Source: Alphaproteobacteria bacterium UBA1301
Lineage (GTDB): Bacteria > Pseudomonadota > Alphaproteobacteria > Micropepsales > Micropepsaceae
Direction: 5' to 3'
NCBI GenBank assembly: GCA_002307725.1
Contig: DBUB01000004.1
Coordinates: 186,001-250,000, forward strand
Length of the DNA stretch: 64,000 nucleotides
Positions within the stretch are counted from its first letter, which is position 1. Each line of letters starts with the position of its first letter. Shown here piece by piece: positions 34,372 to 43,794 of this stretch. A model generated the notes under the pieces. That model was given only the letters and a program-made list of their open reading frames with translations, was not told the origin of the DNA and did no database searches. The translations under genes were made by a program, and so were the position numbers.

Positions 34372-36602
34372 ACGGTCTTCTCCTGCATCGACATCACGCC
34401 GCGCGGACATTCGGCGACGCACATACCGCAGCCTTTGCAATATTGCGGATCGATGCGATAGCCCCCCACTTCGCGATAAATAACGCCATCGGGACACGAG
34501 ATGATGCAAGTATCGCACTGCGTACAGTGCCCGCAAGAAAAACAGCGGTTCGCTTCGCTGGCGTCTTTCAGGCCCGCATTGACCTCGGTGAAGTTACCCG
34601 TCAGCGCCTTCACCGCGCTCTGCCGGTCGGCGTGCGGCCGGGTAATTTCGAAATGATCGAAACGAATCTGGCCCGGCGCCACCGGCAATCCGTTGGTCTT
34701 CGGCGCAGGCACGACGCCCATCACCGCGTCCGCCGCTTTGCGTCCTGAGCCGATGGCATGAGTGACGGTTCCCTCGCCGCTGGCACAATCGCCGGCGAAA
34801 TACACCGTAAGCGGACGATTTCCGTCAAAAGCGCGCCCGCCCCTCACCTGCCAGCCGTCGGGCAGCAAATCGAGATCGCTTTTCTGTCCGAGCGCGAGCA
34901 GCACGCACTCGGCGGCCAACGCCGAGGTCCGGCCGGTGACGACCGGGCGCCGCCGCCCGCTCGCATCCGGCGCGCCCGCTTCCACCTCCGCGATCACCAC
35001 CTGTTCGGCTTCGAACGCCACCGGCGTGCGGAACGGCATTATCTTGACGCCTTCCTTTTCGGCATCGTGGATTTCTTCGCAGATCGCCGGCATGTCCTTT
35101 TTGGCGCGGCGATAAGCGATGGTCACGCTGGACGCGCCACAGCGCAGCGCCGAGCGGGCACAGTCGATCGCGGTATTGCCGCCGCCGATCACGACCACAT
35201 TCCCCTTCAGCGCCACCGGCGCGCGTTTGACGCGATCGAGAAAATCGAGCCCTTGTTCGACATTCGCCAGATGCTCGCCATTGATCCCAAGCGCCACTGG
35301 CACCCCGAACCCGACCGCAACCACCACCGCATCATGGTCTTGCGCCAGCGCCGCCAGTTCGGCCTTGCCGATGCGCGCGTTGCAGCGAACCTTCACCCCC
35401 AGCGCGGTGATGCGCTCCAAATCGCGCGCTAGCGCCTCCTGCGGCAAACGGAACGCCGGAATGCCGTTGCGCAACACGCCGCCAAGCGCCGGAGCGGAAT
35501 CGTAAATCGTCACCACATGCCCGGCGCGCGCCAATTGCCATGCTGCGGAAAGTCCCGCCGGTCCGCCGCCCACCACCGCGACAGCAAGCGGCCGCGCCAC
35601 CTGCGCGCGCACCGGCACGACCGCCGTGTGATCGCCGATCCAGCGTTCCAGGCTGCGAATATTGACGGCGCCGTCGAGCGCGGCGCGGTTGCAATGGCGC
35701 ATGCACGGCGCCGGGCATACCCGTCCGCACACGGAGGGTAGCGGCTGGGTGGCGAGCAGAATTTCGGCCGCGGCGGCAACGCCGTCTTTTTTCAGCGCCT
35801 GAATGAAACCGACCACGTCGTTGCCCGCCGGGCAGGCGGCATTGCACGGCGCCGCGTGGGTGTCGTAGCTCGGCGTCTGGTTCGACCAAGTGCCGGTCAG
35901 CACCGTCGCCGGAAAATCCTTGTTGTGTTCCAGCGTCGAGGCAACTGGCGGCGCCACCAGTGCAGCGACCGGAGGCATCGCCGCTGCGGGCGTCAGCGCA
36001 TCGGCAAAACGTACTTGTTCGAAAGCCTGACGCGCCGCAACGAGATCGCCGGCAACGCCGAGCTTGGCGAAGGCCTTTTCCAGCGCCGACAGCGGCAGGC
36101 CCAACGCCTTGGCGTAAGCGCCGAGAATGGTCGTGTTGATGATCACCACCGCCGCCGAGCCGATGCCCTGTTCGCGCGCGATGGTGGTGGCGTCGACCAC
36201 ACCGTAACGATAGCGGTCGAACCGTCCGGCAAAATGTTCCATCGGCAGATGCGAGTTGAGCAGCAACAGCGCACCGGGCGCGACACCATCGAAAATCGCT
36301 GGCCGCAGCAGACCTTCGTCGAGCACGAGCAGATGATCGGGGCGATAGACCTTGTTGGCGTTGCGGATCGGATCGCGGTCGACCCGGGTGTACGCCTGCA
36401 CCGGCGCGCCGGAACGTTCGCTGCCGTAATCGCCGAAGGTCTGCACAAAGCAGCCCATCCGGGTGAACAACGCCGCAATCAGCTTGGCACAGGTGACGCC
36501 GCCTTGGCCGCCGCGGCCGTGCACGCGCACTTCCAGCGGCAGCGTCAAATCGGAGGGCAGCGCAATGGCAGAATTGGAACCTGGCGGGTGCTTGGTGTCC
36601 AT
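34368..36602 (-). CDS. Fusion: 2-oxoacid oxidoreductase gamma + GltD-like NAD(P)/FAD module + 2x[4Fe-4S] ferredoxin
   Basis: This 744-residue protein joins three units. Residues about 20-185 are a PorG-type gamma subunit (VRVHGRGGQGGVTCAKLIAA, GDYGSERSGAPVQAYTRVD). A linker leads to a GltD/NfnB-like module (about 235-640): an N-terminal cysteine domain (CNAACPAGND ... CGRVCPAPCMRHC), an FAD site VAVVGGGPAGLSAAWQL, an NAD(P) site VVVIGGGNTAIDCA and a late FAD contact YFAGDCASGEGTVTHAIGSG. The last 70 residues hold the delta-type ferredoxin with CFSCGHCTQCDTCIISCP and YCKGCGMCVAECPRG. The protein would take electrons from 2-oxoacid oxidation and pass them to NAD(P)+, or the reverse. It is the first gene of the operon. 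Confidence 0.85.
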   Translation of the reverse strand: MDTKHPPGSNSAIALPSDLTLPLEVRVHGRGGQGGVTCAKLIAALFTRMGCFVQTFGDYGSERSGAPVQAYTRVDRDPIRNANKVYRPDHLLVLDEGLLRPAIFDGVAPGALLLLNSHLPMEHFAGRFDRYRYGVVDATTIAREQGIGSAAVVIINTTILGAYAKALGLPLSALEKAFAKLGVAGDLVAARQAFEQVRFADALTPAAAMPPVAALVAPPVASTLEHNKDFPATVLTGTWSNQTPSYDTHAAPCNAACPAGNDVVGFIQALKKDGVAAAAEILLATQPLPSVCGRVCPAPCMRHCNRAALDGAVNIRSLERWIGDHTAVVPVRAQVARPLAVAVVGGGPAGLSAAWQLARAGHVVTIYDSAPALGGVLRNGIPAFRLPQEALARDLERITALGVKVRCNARIGKAELAALAQDHDAVVVAVGFGVPVALGINGEHLANVEQGLDFLDRVKRAPVALKGNVVVIGGGNTAIDCARSALRCGASSVTIAYRRAKKDMPAICEEIHDAEKEGVKIMPFRTPVAFEAEQVVIAEVEAGAPDASGRRRPVVTGRTSALAAECVLLALGQKSDLDLLPDGWQVRGGRAFDGNRPLTVYFAGDCASGEGTVTHAIGSGRKAADAVMGVVPAPKTNGLPVAPGQIRFDHFEITRPHADRQSAVKALTGNFTEVNAGLKDASEANRCFSCGHCTQCDTCIISCPDGVIYREVGGYRIDPQYCKGCGMCVAECPRGVMSMQEKTV

Positions 36603-36936
36603 GGTCTCTCCCTGCCTCGTTAGGATCGCCCAGCGCGACGGCTGCCGGTATGACGAAAATCAACGCCGCACCAGACTCTTCAACCTGATTCTCGCGGGAT
36701 TCGCCGGGGCTTAAAGGGGATTCGAAGACGCGGGGGAACTGCGCCCTTCGCCGCTCGTAAGATTGTAAGCCGCCGCGACCACGGACCGGTACAGACTTAT
36801 GCCGGTCCCCCCTTCGCCCCGACATTTTCTGCTGCCCGCGCCGGTGGTATGGGCGATATGCAGTGAAAGGTGAGGGGGTTGCGTAGACGCCTGCCGAGCG
36901 CCTACATCGCCTTACGCCGCTCGAAGGCATTGTCTC
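36603..36936. other. Intergenic region between the oxidoreductase operon and the ClC gene
   Basis: These 334 bases separate divergent genes and must hold both promoters. A short inverted repeat GACCGG ... CCGGTC lies near 36789-36812. No gene is supported. Confidence 0.5.
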
Positions 36937-38238
36937 TTGGCTGAAAACTTGGTCTCGCCGCATCGTCAGCGCCAGTTGCTCGCACATTCCTTGCGCTGGC
37001 GGCAACGGGCGATGTTCATCGGCGGCGGGCTGATTGTTGGATTGGTGGCGACCGGACTTGCGATCGGCTCCGACGGCGCGCAAGCCGCCTTCCGTCGGAT
37101 CATCGTGCCATCGCGCTACATCCCGCTGGTGTTGACACCGGCCGGGTTCGCGCTGGCGGTATTTTTGGCGCTGCGGTTCTTTCCCAACACTCAGGGCTCC
37201 GGCATTCCCCAGGCGATGGCGGCGCGCGCCCTGCCCGATCCCAGCGACCGCGCCAAGCTGGTCGGTTTCCGCGCCGCCGTCGGCAAGGTGTTTCTCACCC
37301 TATTCGGTCTCTTGGTCGGCGCCTCAACCGGGCGTGAAGGCCCCACCGTGCAAGTCGGCGCCTCGGTGATGTTTTTGATCGGGCGGATGTCGCCGCGCCG
37401 TCAGGCGGGACTGGTGATGGCCGGCGCGGCCGCGGGCGTGGCGGCGGCGTTCAACACGCCACTGGCGGGCATCGTGTTCGGCATCGAGGAAATGAGCCGG
37501 CGCTTCGAAGCCAAAACCAGCGGCCTCCTCATCGGCGCGGTGATCCTTGCGGGTCTGACGGCGCAGGCGATCCTCGGTAACTACACCTATTTCGGTACCA
37601 CCGCGGCGGCACTGCCGATCGGTACCGCCTGGATCGCAGTGCCGTTGTGCGGCGTCGTCGGCGGCTTTTCGGGCGCCATTTTCAGCCGAATCCTGGTGGC
37701 GGTGCCGACCAAACTGCCGGGCGGTGTCGGTGGTTGGATCAAATCCCATCCGATCCTGTTCGCGGCGCTGTGCGGCATTGGCGTAGCACTGTGCGGACTG
37801 GCGAGCGGCGACATGGTCTATGGCACCGGGTATCAGAACGCCAAAGCGGTCTTGCATCACACCGGCACGGTGCCGCTCGAATATGCGCCGCTGAAACTGC
37901 TTGCGACGGCGTTGTCGGCGGTAAGCGGGGTTCCCGGCGGCATCTTCTCGCCGTCGCTGTCGATCGGTGCTGGGATCGGCATCGACATCGCCCACTTCTT
38001 CCATCACGCCGAACCGGGACCGATCGTTCTGCTCGGCATGGTCGCCTATTTCACCGGCGTGGTGAGGGCGCCGATTACCGGCTTCGTCATCGTCTCCGAG
38101 ATGAGCGGCGATCATTCGATGCTGGTGGCGCTGATGGCAACGGCCTTGATCGCCGATTGGTGTGCGAGTTGGATCAACAAAGAGGGCGTTTATCACGCCT
38201 TGGCCAAACGCTTTCTGCCGAAGAAGCCGGGCGCTTAA
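36937..38238 (+). CDS. ClC-family chloride channel/antiporter
   Basis: This 433-residue membrane protein of the ClC family shows the anion-path motifs GSGIPQ, GREGPTVQVG and GGIFSPSLSIG. The gating glutamate of GREGP is present, and the internal proton glutamate position reads GIEEMSRRFE. It is therefore likely a Cl-/H+ exchanger rather than a channel. The start is taken as TTG at 36937 with GAAGG upstream. An internal ATG at 37011 would cut part of the N-terminal helix, so the longer form is preferred. Confidence 0.85.
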   Translation: MAENLVSPHRQRQLLAHSLRWRQRAMFIGGGLIVGLVATGLAIGSDGAQAAFRRIIVPSRYIPLVLTPAGFALAVFLALRFFPNTQGSGIPQAMAARALPDPSDRAKLVGFRAAVGKVFLTLFGLLVGASTGREGPTVQVGASVMFLIGRMSPRRQAGLVMAGAAAGVAAAFNTPLAGIVFGIEEMSRRFEAKTSGLLIGAVILAGLTAQAILGNYTYFGTTAAALPIGTAWIAVPLCGVVGGFSGAIFSRILVAVPTKLPGGVGGWIKSHPILFAALCGIGVALCGLASGDMVYGTGYQNAKAVLHHTGTVPLEYAPLKLLATALSAVSGVPGGIFSPSLSIGAGIGIDIAHFFHHAEPGPIVLLGMVAYFTGVVRAPITGFVIVSEMSGDHSMLVALMATALIADWCASWINKEGVYHALAKRFLPKKPGA

Positions 38239-38913
38239 CCTCACCGGCTGATCTATCCCACACCTGCCGCACGCCCTTTCTTCAATCCTCTCATCGCCTT
38301 GCACCAACCGCTCACGAACTTATCCCCCTTGGTCAAACCGGCCGTATAATTGCCGGCATGAACGAAGCCGCCCTCGCCCCGTCCGACACGCCTGCGCTGA
38401 TCCGCGCAGCGATGGCGCGCTTGCCGCGGCGTAGCTGCCAAGCGAAGCTGGGCGGGCCACGGGCCCGTCAGGCCAGCCCCCTCCCTCCCCTCCCCCTCAA
38501 AAAACAGAACAATTATGTTGCTGAAATGAACTGGGGTCGCAACCAGCGGCGCGGGCCGCGGCGGGCTGGCGCGCCTAGCGGCAACTTTCATGCGAGCCCT
38601 TATCCCGAATTTGCTGCCTTCAAGCGCAAGGCGAACGCCGTTATGCAGCGTGTTCGCCGAGAGATTGCCGCGGCCAAAGCCGCGCTGGCGCTGCAAAAGG
38701 CGCAAAATCGCCGGGCAACGCCGGTTTATCTCCACACCTATGTCCAGGGCGGGGTGGTGCTGCGGGTCAAAGCCGTTACCCGCCACCAAGCGGCAAAAAT
38801 CCCCCTGTGCCGGGGCTTTGAAGCCGGTATAACCGGGGACGGGTCGGCCCGAATCGAAATTCAACTCGAAAACATCCTCGCGACCGGCCCGAGAAATCAT
38901 CCGGGTACTGACA
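38239..38913. other. Long region upstream of purA with a possible leaderless start
   Basis: These 675 bases hold no recognisable gene. A perfect TATAAT (38345-38350) lies only 7 bases before an ATG (38358), which would give a leaderless transcript of a frame beginning MNEAALAPSDTPALIRAAMA. That frame continues through a basic, helix-like section (PEFAAFKRKANAVMQRVRRE) and stays open deep into purA, so it may be a chance opening in GC-rich DNA, a decayed gene or a frameshifted one. The stretch 38480-38520 is a polypyrimidine/A-rich patch. The purA promoter must also lie here. Confidence 0.35.
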
Positions 38914-40200
38914 ATGGCGAATGTGGCGGTGATCGGCGCTCAGTGGGGCGACGAGGGCAAAGGCAAGATCGTGGACTGGCTTTCCGCGCGCGCCGACGTG
39001 GTGGTGCGGTTTCAGGGCGGCCACAATGCCGGGCACACGCTCGTCATCGATGGCATCACCTACAAGCTGAGTTTGCTCCCCTCAGGCGTGGTCCGCCCTG
39101 GCAAGCAGGCGGTGATTGGCAACGGTGTCGTGGTCGATCCCTGGGCGCTGGCGGCCGAGATTGGGCGGCTGAAGGACCTCGGCGTCAGCGTGACACCCGC
39201 CAATCTGATGGTGGCCGAGAATGCCGCCTTGATCCTGCCGCTTCATCGCGACCTCGATACGGCGCGCGAGACCGGCGTGCAAGCACTGGGGACGACCAAG
39301 CGCGGCATCGGTCCGGCTTACGAAGACAAGGTCGGCCGCCGCGCCATCCGGGCGGTGGATTTGAAAGACTTCAACACCCTGCCCGGCAAGATCGACCGGC
39401 TGCTCGCCCATCACAATGCGCTGCGTCGCGGCGTCGGCGCCGAAGAGATCAAACCGGAAGACGTTCTGGCGCAGCTCAAAGAAATCGCGCCCAGCATTCT
39501 GCCCTTCATCGGCCCGGTGTGGCGGCTGCTGGATCAGGCGCGTAAGGCGAACAAGCGCATTCTGTTTGAAGGCGCGCAAGCGGTGCTGCTGGATGTCGAT
39601 CACGGCACCTATCCTTTCGTCACCTCGTCAAACACGGTGGCGGGACAGGCCGCGGCCGGATCGGGTATCGGTCCGCATCAGATCGGTTATGTCCTCGGCA
39701 TCGTCAAAGCCTATACGACGCGCGTTGGCGACGGCCCCTTCCCCACCGAACAGAAGAACGACATCGGCGAAAAGATCGGCCAGCGCGGCGCCGAATTCGG
39801 TACCGTGACGGGGCGCAAGCGCCGCTGCGGCTGGTTCGATGCGGTGCTGGTGCGCCAGACCATCGTCACGGGGGGCGTCGACGGCATCGCACTGACCAAG
39901 CTCGATGTGCTTGACGGCTTCGACGAGATCAAGGTCTGCGTCGGCTATAAGCTCGACGGCAAAGACCACGATTATCTGCCGGCCGATGCGGTGGAACAGG
40001 CGCGGATCGAGCCGGTCTATGAGACCATCCCGGGCTGGAAGGAATCCACCCGCGGGGCGCGCAGTTGGGCCCAGCTTCCGGCCAATGCGATCAAATACGT
40101 CCGCCGCATCGAGGAACTGATCGATGCGCCGGTGGCGCTGCTGTCCACCAGCCCCGAACGCGAGGACACCATCCTGGTCCACGACCCGTTCTTGGGGTGA
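38914..40200 (+). CDS. purA: Adenylosuccinate synthetase
   Basis: This 428-residue enzyme joins IMP and aspartate using GTP, the first committed step to AMP. The N-terminal GTP loop is AQWGDEGKGKIVDWLS, followed by GGHNAGHTLV. The IMP-binding GTTKRGIGPAYEDKVGRR and the STSPERED end are typical. Length is normal. It appears to be transcribed on its own, followed 72 bases later by a small cysteine-cluster protein on the same strand. Confidence 0.97.
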   Translation: MANVAVIGAQWGDEGKGKIVDWLSARADVVVRFQGGHNAGHTLVIDGITYKLSLLPSGVVRPGKQAVIGNGVVVDPWALAAEIGRLKDLGVSVTPANLMVAENAALILPLHRDLDTARETGVQALGTTKRGIGPAYEDKVGRRAIRAVDLKDFNTLPGKIDRLLAHHNALRRGVGAEEIKPEDVLAQLKEIAPSILPFIGPVWRLLDQARKANKRILFEGAQAVLLDVDHGTYPFVTSSNTVAGQAAAGSGIGPHQIGYVLGIVKAYTTRVGDGPFPTEQKNDIGEKIGQRGAEFGTVTGRKRRCGWFDAVLVRQTIVTGGVDGIALTKLDVLDGFDEIKVCVGYKLDGKDHDYLPADAVEQARIEPVYETIPGWKESTRGARSWAQLPANAIKYVRRIEELIDAPVALLSTSPEREDTILVHDPFLG

Positions 40201-40272
40201 GACTAATCCATACGGTCATTGCGTGAATGCACCGAATTGATAAGCGGCGCGCGCGCTGTTATGCAGGGAATC

Positions 40273-40656
40273 ATGGCTAAAAAACCGTTCGATTGTTCGA
40301 AGTGCCCCGGCTATTGCTGCTCCTATCACATCATTCCGGTGAAAGAGAGCGATCTCAAGCGGCTCGCCAAGCACTTCAAGGTCACCCTCGCCGAGGCCAA
40401 GAAGAAGTTCGTGACGCCAGGCCGCAAAGAAGACGCCAAGGACGGCGCCTACAAGATGCGCCGCAAGGCCGACCAGCATTTCGGCAAGATCTGCCGCTTC
40501 TTCGATACCGAAGAACGCCGCTGCACGGTTTATACGGCGCGGCCCTACATCTGCCGGGCCTACCCCACCGGCAAATGCGGCTACTACGAATTCCTCAAGA
40601 TCGAACGTGATACCCAAGACGATCAAGAGATCGTCGCCGGAACATGGAACGATTAG
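40273..40656 (+). CDS. YkgJ-family cysteine cluster protein
   Basis: This 127-residue protein belongs to the zinc/iron-chelating UPF0153/YkgJ family. An N-terminal CSKCPGYCCSYH and a later CRFFDTEERRCTVYTARPYI-C arrangement give the expected metal-binding cysteines. The start MAKKPFDCSK at 40273 has AGGGA just upstream; ATG 40261 is an alternative. Its stop overlaps the convergent thiD stop by 4 bases. The biochemical role of the family is not established. Confidence 0.82.
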   Translation: MAKKPFDCSKCPGYCCSYHIIPVKESDLKRLAKHFKVTLAEAKKKFVTPGRKEDAKDGAYKMRRKADQHFGKICRFFDTEERRCTVYTARPYICRAYPTGKCGYYEFLKIERDTQDDQEIVAGTWND

Positions 40657-41486
40657 GGCTTCATCGGTAGCGTTGATCCCGCGACCGGTTTGCCCTTCCA
40701 CTGCACCATGTGATTGAGCGGGCCGTGACCTTTGCCGAAGCCCGGTGCCGACGCGATGGCGGCCTGAACATATTGGCGCGCCTCGCCAACGGCCATCGAT
40801 AGCGGCAGTCCCTTGGCCAGCCCTGACGCGATCGCCGAGGCCAGCGTGCACCCGGTTCCATGCGTGCTCCGGGTCTTGAGCCGCGGGAACGTGAAGATGC
40901 TCTCGCCCTGATCCCACACCAGCATGTCGTCGATGGTCGCCTTGGACGAATGGCCGCCCTTGATGAGCGCCGCCTTGGCCCCCATATGACGCAAGATCGT
41001 GGCCGCCTTGCGTAAGGAGGCGCGGTCGGACCGGGTGATCCCCGTCAGCCGCTTGGTCTCCGGGATGTTGGGCGTGACCAGGGTGGCAAGCGGGATCAGC
41101 TTTTTGATCAGGATTTTTTCCGCGTCCGGCTTCAGCAGCGCCGCGCCCGAGGTCGCCACCATCACCGGATCGACCACCAACGGCACGCCGGGCGCATACT
41201 CGGCAAGCGTCGCGGCCACCACGCGCACGATGGCGGCGTTGGCCAGCATGCCGGTTTTGATCGCATCGGCGCCGATGTCTTTGAGGCAGGCAATGATCTG
41301 CTGGCGGACGATCTCCGGCGGCACGGCATGAACCGCGGTGACGCCGGTGGTGTTCTGCACCGTGATCGCGGTGATCGCTGTCATTGCGTAGACGCCGAAG
41401 GCGCTCGCGGTCTTGATGTCGGCCTGAATGCCGGCCCCACCCGATGAATCGGAACCGGCGATAATCAAAAGCCTGGGAAGGCTCAC
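40653..41486 (-). CDS. thiD: Hydroxymethylpyrimidine/phosphomethylpyrimidine kinase
   Basis: This 277-residue ribokinase-like enzyme phosphorylates HMP and HMP-P in thiamine synthesis. The N-terminal IIAGSDSSGGAGIQADIKTA and the C-terminal TRSTHGTGCTLASAIASGLA (with the catalytic region GTGC) are diagnostic. It starts with GTG overlapping the glmM stop by 4 bases (GTGA), so it is translationally coupled to glmM and not to other thiamine genes, of which none is nearby. Confidence 0.94.
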   Translation of the reverse strand: MSLPRLLIIAGSDSSGGAGIQADIKTASAFGVYAMTAITAITVQNTTGVTAVHAVPPEIVRQQIIACLKDIGADAIKTGMLANAAIVRVVAATLAEYAPGVPLVVDPVMVATSGAALLKPDAEKILIKKLIPLATLVTPNIPETKRLTGITRSDRASLRKAATILRHMGAKAALIKGGHSSKATIDDMLVWDQGESIFTFPRLKTRSTHGTGCTLASAIASGLAKGLPLSMAVGEARQYVQAAIASAPGFGKGHGPLNHMVQWKGKPVAGSTLPMKP

Positions 41487-42829
41487 GCGGCGGCGTCCGC
41501 AATAGCATCGGCGATCTCGCCGACGACGCTGGCGATCTGCTTCTCGTCGTCACCTTCGGCCATGATGCGGATCACCGGCTCGGTACCGGATTTGCGCACC
41601 AGAATGCGGCCCTTGCCGTCAAGCTGGGTGCGGCAACCTTCGATCACTTTCTTGACCTTGGCGCTTTCGAGCGGCGCGCCGTGTTTGAAGCGCACGTTCT
41701 TGAGCACCTGCGGCAGCGGCTCGAACAGATGGCAGGCCGCGGAGGCAGGCTTGCCCTCCTTGGCGATGGCCGCCAGCACCTGCAGGCCAGCGATCAACCC
41801 GTCACCGGTGGTGCAGAAGTCGTTGAGCACGATGTGGCCCGACTGCTCGCCGCCGACGTTGTAGCCACCCTTCTTCATCTCCTCGATGACATAACGATCA
41901 CCAACCGAGGCGCGCACCAGCTTCAAATCGAGACTGCCGAGATAGCGTTCCAGGCCAACGTTCGACATCACCGTACCGACCACGCCGCCGCCGCGCAGGG
42001 TTTCGGTCTTCTTCCAGCTTGAGGCAATCAGCGCCAGCACCTGATCGCCATCGATGATGCGGCCGTGCTCGTCGGCCAGCACCACCCGATCGGCATCGCC
42101 GTCGAGCGACAGGCCAAAATCGGCACGCACTTCGCGCACCTTGGCGCACATTGCTTCCGGCGCAGTGGAACCGCATTCGAGATTGATGTTGGCGCCGTCG
42201 GGCTCGACACCGAGCGCAATGATCTCGGCTCCCAGCTCCCACATCACCGCGGGCGCCACCTTGTAAGCGGCGCCATTGGCGCAATCGATCACCACCCGAA
42301 GGCCGTCGAGGCGCAGATGCCGCGGGAACGTGCCTTTGACCAGTTCGATATAACGTGCCTGGGCGTCGTCGATGCGCTTGGCGCGACCGATCCTGGCGGG
42401 AGCCGCCAGCCCGGCCTCGAGCCCATTCATCATCAGGGCTTCGATCTGCTCCTCGCGCGCATCCGACAGCTTGTTGCCGTCAGGGCCAAACAGCTTGATG
42501 CCGTTGTCGGTGTAGGGATTGTGCGAGGCCGAGATCATCACCCCGAGGTCGGCGCGCAGTGACCGCGTCAGCATCGCCACGGCGGGCGTCGGCAGCGGGC
42601 CGAACTGGAACACGTCCATGCCCACCGAGGTGAAGCCGGCGACCAGGGCGTTCTCGACCATGTAGCCGGACAGACGAGTATCCTTGCCGATCACCACGCG
42701 GCCGCGGTGCTCGCCGCGGCGGAAGATACGGCCAGCCGCCATACCGGTCTTCATGGCGATTTCCGCCGTCATCGGATGGGAGTTGGCCTGACCACGAATA
42801 CCGTCAGTGCCGAAAAACTTGCGCGTCAT
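41483..42829 (-). CDS. glmM: Phosphoglucosamine mutase
   Basis: This 448-residue mutase converts glucosamine-6-phosphate to glucosamine-1-phosphate for peptidoglycan and LPS. The phosphorylated serine is Ser102 in MISASHNPYTDNG. The metal loop is LDGDADRV, and the C-terminal phosphate site is VRKSGTEPVIRIM. Length and motifs are standard. It lies in the conserved ftsH-folP-glmM order. Confidence 0.96.
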   Translation of the reverse strand: MTRKFFGTDGIRGQANSHPMTAEIAMKTGMAAGRIFRRGEHRGRVVIGKDTRLSGYMVENALVAGFTSVGMDVFQFGPLPTPAVAMLTRSLRADLGVMISASHNPYTDNGIKLFGPDGNKLSDAREEQIEALMMNGLEAGLAAPARIGRAKRIDDAQARYIELVKGTFPRHLRLDGLRVVIDCANGAAYKVAPAVMWELGAEIIALGVEPDGANINLECGSTAPEAMCAKVREVRADFGLSLDGDADRVVLADEHGRIIDGDQVLALIASSWKKTETLRGGGVVGTVMSNVGLERYLGSLDLKLVRASVGDRYVIEEMKKGGYNVGGEQSGHIVLNDFCTTGDGLIAGLQVLAAIAKEGKPASAACHLFEPLPQVLKNVRFKHGAPLESAKVKKVIEGCRTQLDGKGRILVRKSGTEPVIRIMAEGDDEKQIASVVGEIADAIADAAA

Positions 42830-42885
42830 CGCCCCTCGCCTGCTTTTTTCTAGGAACGCAGATTAGTACCAATATTCCCGGACGT

Positions 42886-43695
42886 TTAAGTTGACTTTAT
42901 ATTACCGGTTAAAACGGCGCTCCACACCCTAAGACCATCGGCCAAGGCGGCCGGATCGTGGGTGCGGATATAGTCCGCCCCTTGCCAACATGCAAAAAGC
43001 TCGGCGGCCAAGGTGGCGGACCCGGCCGCGGCGGCGGGGCGGCCGCGACGTAGGAACGATTTTCGCGACACCGAGATCAGCACTGGGAGATCGAAGGCTT
43101 GTTTGAGTTCGCCAATCCGCCGCAAGACCTCGTAGGAGGCCTCGGCATGACGCCCCAGAAACATGCCCATGCCGGGGTCGACGATCAGCCGGTCGCGGGC
43201 GATGCCGGCCGCTGTCAGCGCGGTCAGACGAGCATCGAAGAATTCTAAAATACGTTTGAATATGGTTCCAGGCGGAACATCGTCGGCGGTCGCCCGTCCC
43301 TCGGCCTGCACAGCATGCATGACGATCAGCTTGGCGGGGCTGCCGGCGAGCGCTGGATATAACGAGGACTCGGGAAAGCCGTGGATGTCGTTGAGCCAGG
43401 CGACACCATTGCCTAGCGCCCAGCGCTGCACCTCAGGCGCGAAGGTGTCGATCGAAACCGGTACGCCCTCTCGTACCAGCGCCGTTACCACCGGAGCAAG
43501 ACGGGCAACCTCCTCTTCCGGCAGTACCGGCGCCGATTTCGGATTGGAGGCCGCAGCGCCGATATCGATCCCGTGGGCGCCACTCGCCATCAGTTCGTGG
43601 GCATGGGCGAGCGCGGCGGCGGGATCCAGATATTTGCCGCCGTCGGAAAACGAATCCGCCGTGATGTTGAGGATGCCGAGGATAGCCGGGTTCAT
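42886..43695 (-). CDS. folP: Dihydropteroate synthase
   Basis: This 269-residue TIM-barrel enzyme condenses the pterin pyrophosphate with p-aminobenzoate in folate synthesis. The opening MNPAILGILNITADSFSDGG is the first family signature, and GAHGIDIGAAASNPKSAPV the second; the usual GGxSTRPG form is altered here to GAAASNPKS. DPGMGMF and SRKSF follow. I use the ATG at 43695 and not the frame's earlier start, because the earlier codons overlap the hairpin behind ftsH. Confidence 0.88.
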   Translation of the reverse strand: MNPAILGILNITADSFSDGGKYLDPAAALAHAHELMASGAHGIDIGAAASNPKSAPVLPEEEVARLAPVVTALVREGVPVSIDTFAPEVQRWALGNGVAWLNDIHGFPESSLYPALAGSPAKLIVMHAVQAEGRATADDVPPGTIFKRILEFFDARLTALTAAGIARDRLIVDPGMGMFLGRHAEASYEVLRRIGELKQAFDLPVLISVSRKSFLRRGRPAAAAGSATLAAELFACWQGADYIRTHDPAALADGLRVWSAVLTGNIKST

Positions 43696-43736
43696 ACGAG
43701 GTTCTCCAGACGGCGTTCCAGCGCCAAAGTAATCAT

Positions 43737-43772
43737 GGAAAAGGGCCCAGGTGAATGCCCGAGCCCTTTTCC
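43737..43772 (-). terminator. Hairpin between ftsH and folP
   Basis: GGAAAAGGGC and GCCCTTTTCC form a perfect 10-bp stem around a 16-base loop, 23 bases past the ftsH stop. No long U-tract follows, so it may be an attenuating or RNA-stabilising hairpin and not a full terminator. Confidence 0.55.
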
Positions 43773-43794
43773 GCAAACATTGATCCGCGTGGCG

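Noticed and set aside
37647..39545. Plus-strand open frame of 632 codons across clc, the intergenic gap and purA
   Set aside because: Both flanking parts overlap well-supported genes in another frame. Only the middle (38358-38900) could be coding and is noted as uncertain.
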